Of a stretch of DNA of 60,000 bases, positions 33,642 through 44,052 are shown piece after piece. The notes beneath the pieces were generated by a model. That model ran no database searches. It was given only the letters and a program-made list of their open reading frames with translations, and was not told the DNA's origin. Positions within the stretch are counted from its first letter, which is position 1, and the number at the start of each line of letters is the position of its first letter. Source of the stretch: Cryptomeria japonica (taxonomy: Eukaryota; Streptophyta; Pinopsida; Cupressales; Cupressaceae); assembly GCF_030272615.1 (NCBI RefSeq), contig NC_081406.1:264285692-264345691 (forward strand). The letters are read 5' to 3'. Position numbers and translations under genes: made by a program.

Positions 33642-33896
33642 ACTCTAACTATTAATCTTCTATGATAATATCAACAGCTTGTTGGTTCGTGAAACTGCCA
33701 CGGTTATTGGTTTTAGTTCATAGCAAGTGTCAATGCCTATAAATAAAAGGAGTGAAGAGTCATCTCCATGTAGGGGCATGACTTCTACGTAGAGTCATGA
33801 CCCTATGTAGAGTCATGAACCTACGGGGACATGACCCTTCATTCAATGTCATTATATATTACTTGCTTCAATTTGAATGAAGCTATATCCTTAACA
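33505..33896 (-). repeat. copia C 5' LTR (392 bp)
   Basis: It matches the 3' LTR at 27064-27436. The length difference is largely a longer (GT)n(AT)n run at about 33608-33640. The repeated CATGACCCTAYGTAGAGT-like block is present at about 33760-33835. Confidence 0.92.
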
Positions 33897-34423
33897 AAGA
33901 CGCTTCTTGCAAACAAATTGATTACTTTGCCAGAAGAAAGGAACTACGAACCTCAAGTAAAACCCCCTTGGTGGAATGATAACCATTATTGTGATTTCCA
34001 TCGAAACAAGGGACATCACACAGATAATTGTCAGCGATTGAAACATGTCATCCAAGATTTGATTGTTATGGAGTAATAACTATGGATGGACATACAACAA
34101 ACGAATCTCATACAACTTTTAAAACTCCGCTTCCAAACTATGAGAAGGGTGAATCATCAACAACAAATAATGGTAAGGGTAAAGCAAAGGTAAACTACGC
34201 TCATACATATGATAATGTGGTAAATGTGATTGTAGTTAAAGAAAATCAAAATCAAGAGCCTGCTCATGCTATCACAAGAAGCAAAGCTAAAGTTGTTTTT
34301 CTGGGTCCTACCAATAGCATGTCATCCACTACAAAACAATATAATCTAGTGGAACGATTGCAGAAAACGCCCACGCAAATATCCATCTTAGAACTTTTAA
34401 AGCTTTCACCTGCACACAAATAA
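33897..34423 (+). pseudogene. Element D Gag, 3' part with zinc finger
   Basis: The Gag frame resumes after copia C at KTLLANKLITLPE and reads PPWWNDNHYCDFHRNKGHHT and then DNCQRLK. This is the C-x2-H-type knuckle (C, H, H, C) typical of Tat Gag. It stops at 34074; from about 34070 a neighbouring frame continues (DGHTTNESHTTFKTPLPNYE, HAITRSKAKVV) up to a TAA at 34421, the linker before protease. Confidence 0.8.
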
Positions 34424-34453
34424 ATTCTTAAACGAGCCTTAGTAGATACAACA

Positions 34454-35239
34454 GTGTCTAAAGATATTGATATAGATCAATTCCAAACCATGGTGGGACA
34501 CCTCACAACCCCTCACTGCTTATCATTCACTGAAGAAGACAACATGTCCTTGCAACATCCCCATAATGCTCCCTTGCATATCGAAGTCATCATTCATAAT
34601 ATGCGAGTTAAATGTGTCCTAATAGATGGAGGAGCTGGCTTAAGCATTTGCTCTTTGAGTCTAGTACATGCTCTAGGTTATTCAGAAGGTGCAGTTGATC
34701 CCCAGAAAAAGATCACCATTAAAGCCTATGACGAAGAAGAGTGTTCCTCTAAAGGAATTGTGATGTTACCCATAAAAGTGGGACCTTTACAGAAAGACAC
34801 AACATGCCAAGTTCTAGACTTGGACTTATCATACAACATACTCTTGGGAAGACCCTGGATACATGGCATACAAGTTGTTCCATCAACATATCACCAGTGC
34901 CTAAAGTTTCCCTACAATGGGCAGGAAATCACGATCTCAGCAAATTCAAATCCATTTCAATATTGTAGTAATCTCAAACCAGCTCAAGAAGTCATTGTTC
35001 CTCATAATAGGGAGGCATCATCTTCAAACACACAATCTAAAGAAAAATCATTTGCCTCAATTTTGTCAAGTATGGAGAAACAAATGCAACTAAGAGATCG
35101 AGGGAATGGAGAATATTTAATATCACAATTACCACTTTCTCCTAAATCCTTTGGAAAACCATCAAACTCTAAACAACAACCAATTGTAAAACATCTTCCA
35201 ATATTTGATGGAGCATTTACAATGGCTATACAAGGATGA
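34454..35239 (+). pseudogene. Element D retropepsin
   Basis: A 261-codon open frame. The protease core shows IEVIIHNMRVKCVLIDGGAG with the catalytic Asp in D-G-G, SICSLSLVHALG, AYDEEECSSKGIVMLPIKVG and the closing YNILLGRPWIHGIQVVPSTY with the flap-to-helix LLGRPW motif. It cuts the Gag-Pol polyprotein in active relatives. The usual D-[ST]-G triplet reads D-G-G, which some Tat elements also have. A frame change near 35210 leads into the G-patch-like segment. Confidence 0.85.
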
Positions 35240-35987
35240 AGAAGTTCAACAAAAGATCAAAAATGTTTGCATACCTACAGAAAAGTATGGGAAAGGATTC
35301 AACATTCTCAGAAAGATGGGATACACTGGAACGGGTCCTGTAGGGAAAAGAAAAGAAGGTATATCAGAACCTATCCAACCTCATACTCAGCAGGCTACAG
35401 ACAAAGCAGGCTTAGGGTATGGACAAATTACTTTACCAGAAGACACATCATCTAACCAACAAGAAGAAGAATATGAAAATAGACAAGAACAACTTGAAAT
35501 TAAAAGAGAAGAAGCATCTGCAAAGCAACAAGCACAAGCAAACATGAAATGGCAAAAGAAGCAATCTTCAAATCAACGAGAAAAACAAACTAAAAGCACC
35601 TCCCACGCAGCCTTAAATCTCAACAAGCATGAACCTGGTACTAATCAAGGAGAGCTCATAGCAAGGTTGACAAAACTCAATCTCAGTCCCAAAGAGGTTG
35701 AATATGAAAGAAGAAAAGATATAGCAAGAAAAGTTGAAGAAACAAATCAAACACTATATGAACAAATCTGTAGATTGCAGGCAGCAAGTGAGACAGATTC
35801 TAATGAATGGGAATGGGATTCCTATCACTCTAAAGAATTAGCTGAAGAAAATTGCTTTGAAGAAGATGTAGGAGTCGATGTAGTTCACATGTATACAGGG
35901 CAAACGTTAGGAACTAGTTTACTTGAATTAGAATCACACTCGACTGACTTGGAATTAATCAAGGACAATCAGGAGCTTCTTGTGTGA
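35205..35987 (+). pseudogene. Element D G-patch-like segment and linker
   Basis: The first 75 residues read YGKGFNILRKMGYTGTGPVG, then KRKEGISEPIQPHTQQATDK and AGLGYG. The spacing of hydrophobic residues and glycines (G-F-x-x-L-x-x-M-G-Y, G-x-G-x-x-G, G-I-x-x-P-I, A-G-L-G-Y) fits a G-patch, a glycine-rich module that binds RNA or helicases. It lies right after protease, as in betaretroviruses. The rest is a Lys/Glu/Gln-rich linker ending at 35987. The domain call is by motif spacing only. Confidence 0.6.
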
Positions 35988-36053
35988 GGTCATTTTGATG
36001 AGAGTATCATTCTAGACATTGACATACATATCAAAAACTTTGATACATCCATC

Positions 36054-37944
36054 ATGACCCTTGATACTCTCGAAACATCTCAACCTGGTTACCCCTTACC
36101 TCTAATCCACCCTGAACTTATTGATTGGGAAAATGAAGGACAAACTGCCATTGATACCTTTCTGAATGACCATTTCATATCCATATATCTTAATGCAATC
36201 AAACCCGTAACAACTTTCACCAGGAATTTCAGCAACGCATCTTCTAGTCAAGTGGGTGCCAAATCTCCCAGTCGCAAAAAGGAAAATAAAGAAAACAATA
36301 TCAGGTCTAATGCTGAAAACTATTTCTTGGCAACATTAGATCAAGAAAAAGTAAAAAGAAAGGACGCATCTAACAGTGAAAACCTCCTCGAGGCACCAGA
36401 AGATGGGAGATTTGACACTTTACCTGCACACTATCAAGAAAGGTCATCCATTTTGATTGAACCAACAGAGGCAATTAACATTGGGACAACAGAGCAACCA
36501 AAGATCCTACATCCAGCAACTTCTCTGTCAGAAGAAGAAATGCAACAATATATAGATTTCTTCAAACGACGGCAAATCAATTTCACCTGGTTAAATGCAG
36601 ACATGCCAGGATTGGATCCAAAGCTTATAATGCAACACTTAAATGTCAGTCCTGGAGCCAAACCAGTTAAACAGAAATTAAGGAAAATGCATCCACATAT
36701 TGCTCTTCTAGTCAAAGTAGAATTAAAGAAATTATTGGATGTTGGATTCATCAGACCTGTAGCATATCCTCAATGGGTATCCAACATCGTTCCTGTTTCC
36801 AAACCAGATAAAAGTATCAGAATATGCACAGACTTCAGATATCTTAATAATGCATGTCCAAAGGATGACTTTCCTTTGCCTAACATTGACATCATTGTAG
36901 ATTTAACTGCTGGACACTCCATGTTCTCTCTAATGGATGGTTTCTCCAGATACAATCAGATTAAAATAGCACCTGAAGATCAAGAAAAGACAGCTTTCAA
37001 TGCTCGTGGGGTACTTTCTACTAGAACGTCATGCCTTTTGGACTAAAGAATGCAAGTGCTACATATCAAAGAGCTATGACAACAATATTCCATGACATGA
37101 TGCATAGATTCATGGAAGACTATGTGGATGACATCTTGGCCAAATCATACAACAAAGAAGACCATATAGGAATACTAGAAAAGATCTTTGACAGGTTAGA
37201 ACAGTATAAGCTACGACTAAATCCTAAGAAATGTGCCTTTGGTGTCACTTCAAGCAAGCTATTGGGATACATTGTTTTAGCTAGAGGTATCGAAGTAGAT
37301 CCAACTAAGGTCAAAGCAATCATGGAGATGGCATATTCCAAGAATATCAGTCAACTCAGATCACTCCAAGGAAGACTCCAGTCAATCAAAATATTTGTTG
37401 CTCAACTGGCAGATAAATGTCAACCATTTACTCATCTATTGCACAAAAATGTTCATTTCAAGTGGGACCATCAATGTGAGGATGCATTCAACAAGATCAA
37501 GGCATATCTCATGCAACCACCTGTCTTAATGTCACCAATTCCAGGAAAACCATTATTACTCTATGTATCGACCACTGAAGTATCATTAGGGTTCTGCTCA
37601 CACAATAGGATAATGAAGAAAAAGAATGAGCCATCTACTACATTAGCAGAACATTAGTGGGATATGAGATCAACTATTCACCAACAGAAAAAGTATGCTT
37701 GGCGGTAGTTTTTGCTTCTCAAAAATTAAGACACTATCTACTATCTCACTCCATCAAGTTGATAGCTAAAATCGATCCATTGAAGTATTTACTCAGCAAG
37801 GCAACATTAATAGGACAACTAGCAAAATGGATCATGATCCCGAGTGAGTTTGATATTGAGTATGTTGACAGAAAAGCTATCAAGGGGCAAGTCATTGCAA
37901 ACCAACTAGCCAAGGCACCGCTTCAGGATAATCGTCCTTTGTAG
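36054..37944 (+). pseudogene. Element D reverse transcriptase and first RNase H
   Basis: The RT blocks are LNVSPGAKPVKQKLRKMHPH, FIRPVAYPQWVSNIVPVSKP, ICTDFRYLNNACPKDDFPLP, FSLMDGFSRYNQIKIAPEDQ (first Asp) and, after a shift near 37020, MPFGLKNASATYQRAM and EDYVDDILAKS with both catalytic Asp. Then come LNPKKCAFGVTSSKLLGYIV and the RNase H start (KPLLLYVSTTEVSLGF). A TAG at 37657 precedes NYSPTEKVCLAVVFASQKLR and FDIEYVDRKAIKGQVIANQL. The catalytic D of the first RNase H motif (YVSTTE) appears lost. Breaks are a frameshift at about 37020 and the stop near 37655. Confidence 0.9.
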
Positions 37945-38402
37945 ATTGAATTCCTCGATGTTGATATCCTAACAATCATAACAAAAACATGGCAATTATA
38001 CTTTGATGTTTCATATACACAACATGGATCAGGAGAAGGTATTCTATTCATCACACCACAAGGTCATACAATTCCAAAAGCATACAAATTAAGCTTTCCA
38101 TGCACCAACAATACAACAGAATATGATGATTTGGTTACAAGTATCAAAATAGCTATAGAATGGAATATTACACAACTTCAAGTCTTTGGAGACTCTCAGC
38201 TCATCATCAATCAAATCAATGATGATTATCAAACAAAGGATGAAAAGTTAATGCCTTATAAAAAGATGGTTGATGATATCAAGAAATACTTTGTAGAAAT
38301 AAATTTTCAGCAGATTCTAAGAATGACAACAACGCAGCACACACCATGGCTACACTTGCTTCTCTCCTTTAGACATAGGAAAATCAACAGCGTTATGAAT
38401 TC
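37945..38402 (+). pseudogene. Element D second (cellular-type) RNase H
   Basis: It reads WQLYFDVSYTQHGSGEGILF with the first catalytic Asp (D-V-S where D-G-S is usual), CTNNTTEYDDLVTSIKIAIE with the Glu, and LQVFGDSQLIINQIND with the next Asp. This is the additional archaeal/plant-type RNase H that defines the Tat lineage and lies between the first RNase H and integrase. A TAG at about 37942 precedes it, and the frame is lost after 38340. Confidence 0.87.
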
Positions 38403-38756
38403 ATGGTGGAAGAGTTGTTTTACCCTGCTCATAATTGTCCTAATTCCCAAACTATCTGTTACCTTGTTGGACATGATTCCTCCCGCTATGGCCAAACTTA
38501 CACATACCTAAAAGATAATATCCTCCCTCCTAACTTATCAAAAAATCAAAAAAGAAACTTTATTCGCCAGTCCTCCCATTATACTCTCATCACGGATGCC
38601 CTGTTTAAACGAGGTCTAGACGGTACTCTTTTAAGATGTCTCGAACAAGAAGAATCTAAGAAGGCCTTACATGAAGTCCATAACGGTATTTGTGGCACTC
38701 ATTCAAGTGGTCTTACCCTTTTGAAAAACTCATACGCTTGTGTGAATTTTTTTTGA
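38403..38756 (+). pseudogene. Element D integrase, N-terminal zinc region only
   Basis: A 117-codon frame reads RRNFIRQSSHYTLI-like sequence, TDALFKRGLDGTLLRCLEQE and ALHEVHNGICGTHSSG. These are the start of a Tat integrase with the two His of the zinc site. The following CxxC pair and the whole D,D,E core are absent: the sequence changes at about 38745 to a T-rich non-coding stretch. This looks like an internal deletion, so the element depends on others for integration. Confidence 0.8.
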
Positions 38757-40306
38757 ATTTTTTTTTTTAAAAATCAAATATGAGAAAAAGTGCAATAAAA
38801 ATAGATGGTGAAAACCTAGCGAACAGGTGCTATCTATCTGCTAGCTCTTCCATCTATTGGTTCATGCATCCTTCTGCTTGCATTTAATTTTCCATCACCG
38901 TTGTTCATATCCATAATAAAGCCTTTGTACATATGCAAGCATCTCGGTGGCTTCTCGCTATGGTTTGGATCATTGGGTATATCATACTGAATTTGTTTCT
39001 AGGCTTGGGGCAAAATCCTGCACTTAGCTGGGGGTAAAACTTTTGATCTTTTTGAGCTTAATCAAACAAGAAGAACAACGGTTAGGCAACTCTTATCAAG
39101 CAAAAACTGAGACACATCCAACGTTGAACATGAGATCAAATTAAACTATCACAAAGTTAGTATAAGCACATTACACACTTTTCAATAGATAATGATTTTA
39201 ACATGATTGTTCAACTTTTCAATCTTGATTTTCACTATCATGATTTATGAGTGACTCCATGATGTCTTTGACTAGAGGAACAAGGAAGGAACATGATATT
39301 TTTCTTGTCTATTGTCTGTAAATTAATCATTAATATGTGCAAATTTGTCTCAGGACGTGATCATTAGAGTATCATCAAAGACATTTCCGATTTGTGTATA
39401 GAAATGATTAATATTGCCTGTTTTATGCAAGCAACACTCGGGTCATCTTGGTTCAATTATACCTTGATGCTTGTGCTAACTTGCGATATCAAAATCTAGG
39501 AAAGTAGTGCTCAGGTCATCATGGTTTAATTATACCATTGATGTTTGCACTCACTTCCCACATTTTAAAAAAAGGCTCAATGATGACAAAAGACAATAAC
39601 CCAGTGACTGGTCTGGTTGTAGCTTTGTATTGGCATTTGCATTTAGCTTGCATTTCATTCTTGCATGGGATCCCGCATGCTCATTTTATCCGAGGTTAAA
39701 TCCATCATAGGAATCATCAAGGTATCATCATGAGTGTCTACGCAATCAGAATGATGACTCATCTCTCTCCAGATATTATCAACCCAGCGAAAATCTTATA
39801 TTCCCCCCCTCAACAAAACCCACATCAACATATCTGAATCTTCCTGCAACTTGATATCAACAAAATCTCAGTCCTATCATGTCTTATACAAGATGTATCT
39901 TTCCTAGAACCAGGCGTTCTGATCTAATCTTATACAGGATATATTGTTCCTGAAACCAGACGCTTTGATCATCTTTGTCTTATACAGGAGGTGTCATTCT
40001 TGAAACCAGACTAAATCTTGATCTTATCAATCTAATCAATCAAGACTTATCAGTAATCAAAAACCACATCACCATGATCGTAGAACTCGCACTTTCATCA
40101 ACCATAGTTGCAGACATCGAATTATTTCTAATCGGGATATCAATTTAAGATCGAAACACTCCAAAGGTCAATTATCTCAATTGATCTCTCGAGGGGGCAT
40201 CACCATACCGCAATTTATCAATCAACAGTTGGGGCATCCTATCAAACCAATATCATCATCAAAGTGAGATTATTCTTTGAATCAACGTGTCATCACACCT
40301 CGCTTC
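38757..40306 (+). other. Element D 3' region with two small repeat sets
   Basis: No gene. Two copies of a unit near 39425-39545 share CTCRGGTCATCWTGGTTYAAT and TATACCWTTGATG. Three copies of a 47-50 bp unit at 39882-40012 each contain TCTTATACARGA, then CCTGAAACCAGA-like wording. GGGGCAAAAYC and GGGGGTAAAAC near 39010-39035 resemble additional polypurine tracts. Confidence 0.6.
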
Positions 40307-40320
40307 AAAGAGGGGCAAAA
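40307..40320 (+). other. Element D polypurine tract
   Basis: AAGAGGGGCAAAA directly abuts the 3' LTR; it is the likely plus-strand primer site. Confidence 0.8.
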
Positions 40321-41452
40321 CGTATACACCTAAAAATGGTCTGAAGATAATTAATTAAAGAAGCAATTATTTAATTAACCCCCATTCCCAATTTAATTGA
40401 ATTCATTAGCAATTTGATTAAATCCCTTTCATCTACTTATTAATAAATCTAAGGATTTATTTAATAGGTTCATCTCAATAGTTCCCTTTAATTAATTAAT
40501 CCAAATTAATTAATCCTCCCCCCATTTAATTCAATTCTTCTAATCTCCTGATTAATTAAAATAAATCAATTTATGAGTTGTTGAGAATTAATTAGTCTTT
40601 TCCTATTATTTGAATTTTTAAATTCAAATTACTCGCATGCCTCCTAACTTCTAACCACCTAACCTAACCCATTCCACCTAACCCTGGGTCTAACTAACCC
40701 TATCCTATCTTGCACATCCTAACCTCCTTATCCTAACGTCCTATGGTGTGGATATTTTCTTCTTGAGACACATGGCACTTTGGCCACATGTCTCCTCTCT
40801 TGGACACTTGCCTTTTTATGAGCAAAGCTCCTTGACACTTGTCACCACAGAGATGACAAGTGTCCCTTCCTCCAACCTCTTCTCCAAACTCCTCCAATTT
40901 CACCCTTGATATCTTCAGACTCAATCTTGACCGTTGATTCCTGCCACCTCACCCCTAGCCTTGGAAATCCTATAAATATCCCCCATTTTGGAGCAATAAG
41001 GATCCCATCTCATTATCAATTTAGGCATTGTTGCTATAGGTATATCATTTAAGCATCATTGTTATAGGCGATTGCATTAGCTTAATTTGATAATTTTCTA
41101 GCATAATTGTTGAATCATGTAGGTTAATCAATCTCTTTTCTAGCTTAATTGCATCGTCATCATAGCTTAATCATGCATATCATTATCTTAATTGGTCTCT
41201 TGGATAAATTTAGCATAATCAATCTCATCTTTGCATATCATTACCATTTCAAATCCTCCATCTAGGTGTAGTCAAGTCACTGGGATTGCTTATGCAAATC
41301 TGAGAGCAAATCCATACTCACATCTCTTAGGAGGCGATAGGTCGCTTTGTCATGGTTCATCTTTGTTTTCTTATTATTTGCTAACCATGCTTGTAATGAT
41401 CCATTGAGTGTTTGTGTTGCAGCTGTAGGTATCACACTTCATAGGCACGACA
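40321..41452 (+). repeat. Element D 3' LTR (1132 bp)
   Basis: It aligns throughout with 22425-23542. The first base has mutated (CGTATACACC for TGTATACACC). It contains a tandem CTAACCTCCT/TATCCTAACGTCCTA expansion at about 40720-40742 not seen in the 5' copy. It ends ATAGGCACGACA, followed by the duplication CTAGT. Confidence 0.92.
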
Positions 41453-42060
41453 CTAGTTATCATAGGAATTTCATAAAAGGATATGCAACAATAGTTGCCC
41501 CATTAGAGAAATTTCTCAAAAACCAAAATACAAACAAACCAATAGATTGGAATCTCAAATGTCAATAGTCCTTTGACACCCTTAATACAAATATAGTTGA
41601 AGCCCCTGTCCTCATCTTTTTAGATTGGTCCATACTATTTGATGTACATGTAGATGCATCTAGCATAGTTATAGGCATAGTATTAGCTCAACCTAGGGGA
41701 AACAAGGATCACCTGATAGCATTTGTTAGCATGAAACTATCAAGATAAAAAAAAAAATTGCACTACCACAAAAAGAGAAGACCTGGCTATAGTTTACAGT
41801 CGACATAAATTATGTCGCTACTTATTATCCCCCTTCACTTTCTACACTAATCATGAACCTCTAAAATTATTTCTAAACAAACCAGTGATACAAGGGCTAA
41901 TCTACAAGTGGCTCCTGCTATTCCAAGAATTCAACTTAACATCGTGGTTAAGCCTGAGAGAAACAACCAAGGCCTAGACTATCTATCTAGAATTGATATC
42001 CAAGAAGATCCTAAACACTTTGATGATGAGGAATTATTGAGAACATAGCTATTATTTATC
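41453..42060 (+). pseudogene. Element E RNase H
   Basis: The frame interrupted at 22424 resumes as YHRNFIKGYATIVAPLEKFL, then FDVHVDASSIVIGIVLAQP, the RNase H start with its first catalytic Asp, and AFVSMKLS. Shifted frames carry the remainder, ending near GLDYLSRID at about 41975, the usual end of a Ty3 RNase H. An A-run at 41749-41757 coincides with a frame break. Confidence 0.8.
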
Positions 42061-43367
42061 ATACTAGGACCAAAAGAATTTCATGATGTGGAAAAACTTC
42101 TTTCAACAAGGGTGTATCCCCAGGATATGTCTACTTATGATAAACAATTATTATTAAGTCCCTACCTTTACACATATCGAAGGAGCATTATACAAAAGAG
42201 GATGAGATGATGTCCTAAGAAGATTGATTTACACACATGAAAAACAACAAATTTTAAGGGAGGCACATGAAGGAATAGTAGGGGGAAAGTACAATGGAGA
42301 TGCTACTACTCAAAAAAAAATACTACAAATTATGATGACCAACTATATACAAGGACTACAAGAAATACACCAAACAAAGTGATATCTCTCAAAGAACGGG
42401 ATGACCTACAACCTGGGATGAGATGTCCCTACAACTAGTGCTTGCACAAAATCCATTTGAGAAGTGGGCAATTGATTTCAATGGACCAATTGACCCTCAG
42501 AATAAATCATCCAAAGAAAGATTCATTATTACCAAAGTGGACAACTTAACTAAATGGCCAGATGATAAACAAACTAAGGACTACACGACATATATAACAG
42601 TTAGTTCATCTACCAAAACATAATTACTCTATTTGGTTGTCCTCTAATCATAACAAGTGACTGAGCGAAGCATTCTGTAAATAAATTTATCAAGGAACTC
42701 CTGCATAATGTCATGATTACACATAATCAAAGTACCCCCTACCATTTGCAAGCTAACAAGGCTAGTGAAGTCTTAAACAAAATATTGGAAATCACTCTAA
42801 CTAAAACGTGCAATGTGAATAGGACATATTTGGACATTAAAATACCAGCTCAATACTTTGGACTTACTAGACTACCTATAAATAAGCTACTACACATTCA
42901 CCCGTTGAACTAGTTTATGGCCTAGAAGTTGTGCTACCTATCAACTTCATTGTTAACAAACTTTGGACAAAACTCACTCTTTGGCTCATAAAAGTTGAAT
43001 CCATTATAGAAAGGCTTGAAAAACTAAAAAAAACTAAAAGAAGATAAATAGATCATAGAAGGTCACCTCCTAATAGAATGAAGAAGGCAAAAATCCTTGC
43101 ATGATCAAAATTTGAGAACAAAACAATTCAAACTTGGAGACACGATCCTTCCTTATGATACCAAGTTCAATAAGTAGGATAAACTTAAAGTTTGATGGAT
43201 CAACCCTTACCAAATCAATGATATCTTGGATTTTAGAGTAATCCAATTAGAGACACTAAAGGGTAAAGTCCTGCAATGTAATGTTAACATAGCCAAACTC
43301 AAACACTATCATTAGGATACCATATTGAAGAATTAGCTTGAGGACAAGTCAAGGTTTTGTTGAGGGG
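42061..43367 (+). pseudogene. Element E integrase (heavily broken) and 3' untranslated end
   Basis: The piece 42423-42623 spells NPFEKWAIDFNGPIDPQNKS and then FIITKVDNLTKWP, with the first catalytic Asp and the usual TKW. The piece 42713-42913 begins HNQSTPYHLQANKASEVLNK, a decayed HxPQxNGxxE block, and keeps the Glu in A-S-E-V. Frames before and after are broken by many stops. The purine run TTGAGGGGATGA at about 43356-43367 is a possible polypurine tract before the LTR. Confidence 0.75.
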
Positions 43368-43609
43368 ATGATGTTGACCAAAAAATGGGATACAGACATT
43401 GGCATGGAGAGATAAGGATGTAATCTGGTAAAAGAGTTCCAAAATAGGTAACTTAGGAAATAGATTAGTCACTGAGGATATCATTCATGTATCTCTAATA
43501 GGATATATAAGTAGAGATAATATATATAATCACCAAGGATGATAGAAGAGATAAGAGCAAATGTGAGAAGTATAGTGGAAAAAGATAAAGAGTATAAAGG
43601 AGATATAAG
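43368..43609 (+). repeat. Element E 3' LTR, first 242 bases (truncated by copia F)
   Basis: It starts TGTTGACCAAAAAATGGG directly after a purine run and contains a TATA-like GATATATAAGTAGAG at about 43502. It ends where copia F begins at 43610. No matching 5' LTR is visible in the window, so the call rests on position and composition. Confidence 0.5.
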
Positions 43610-44040
43610 TGTTGACGCAATTAAGGTATTTTACCTTGGTTATTTTACACCTAGGTCCTAATTACACATAACTTAAGCTTACTTAGGGAATTGTGAAGGA
43701 GAAGTTGGAGAATTTCCACTTTAGATGGATTGATCGTGTTATTACTTTATCATATCCACCTTTTGTGGTTGCACTTTTCCACTTTAGGTGGGATGATAGT
43801 TGTTCACTTTGGTTATCGTGTCATGAGATTATGACACTTGTCATAATCTTATACACTCTTATTTTCTCACATTGGCTATATAACTAAGGGCTCCTATGTA
43901 ATAATAATCTAGTTGATCAATTTGTATTGCATCATTAATGAGAATATAGTTTATTCTTATCACATTATTTATCTCTTGTTATTGTGCTTTCCATTAGGCC
44001 TCTAGATCTTGGGTGGTTGCCTTCATATCCAATTCTTACA
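43610..44040 (+). repeat. copia F 5' LTR (431 bp)
   Basis: It runs from TGTTGACGCAATTAAGG to CCAATTCTTACA and is matched by 47179-47210 plus 48564-48855. The TATA-like CTATATAA lies at about 43875-43882. It has repeated CCACTTTAGRTGG-like motifs. Confidence 0.88.
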
Positions 44041-44052
44041 TGATATTAGAGC
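44041..44052 (+). other. copia F primer binding site
   Basis: TGATATTAGAGC directly follows the LTR: initiator tRNA-Met type with two G-to-A or C-to-T changes. Confidence 0.7.

Larger units (their letters stand above)
27064..33896 (-). mobile_element. copia C: complete but decayed Ty1/copia element inside element D Gag
   Basis: Minus-strand order: 5' LTR (33896-33505), primer site, gag, protease, integrase, RT, RNase H, 3' untranslated region, polypurine tract, 3' LTR (27436-27064). Target duplication AAGAC lies at 33897-33901 and AAGAT at 27059-27063 (one change). Removing the element joins LGSAL to KTLLANKLITLPE in the Gag frame of D. Length is 6833 bp including a 1459-bp solo LTR. Confidence 0.92.
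22425..41452 (+). mobile_element. Element D: 19 kb Tat-lineage Ty3 retrotransposon
   Basis: LTRs at 22425-23542 and 40321-41452 flank a tRNA-Lys-type primer site, a 2.1 kb leader, gag, protease, G-patch-like segment, RT, two RNase H domains, an integrase remnant, a long 3' region and a polypurine tract. Target duplications are CTGGT (22420-22424) and CTAGT (41453-41457), one mismatch. A second, cellular-type RNase H after the first is the hallmark of the Tat lineage (Ogre/Retand relatives). Gag is split by copia C. Without copia C the element would be about 12.2 kb. The integrase core is missing, so it cannot be autonomous. Confidence 0.92.

Noticed and set aside
39882-40012. Three spaced repeats that might suggest a CRISPR-like array
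   Set aside because: The copies are imperfect, the intervals are also similar to each other, and the setting is a plant retrotransposon.
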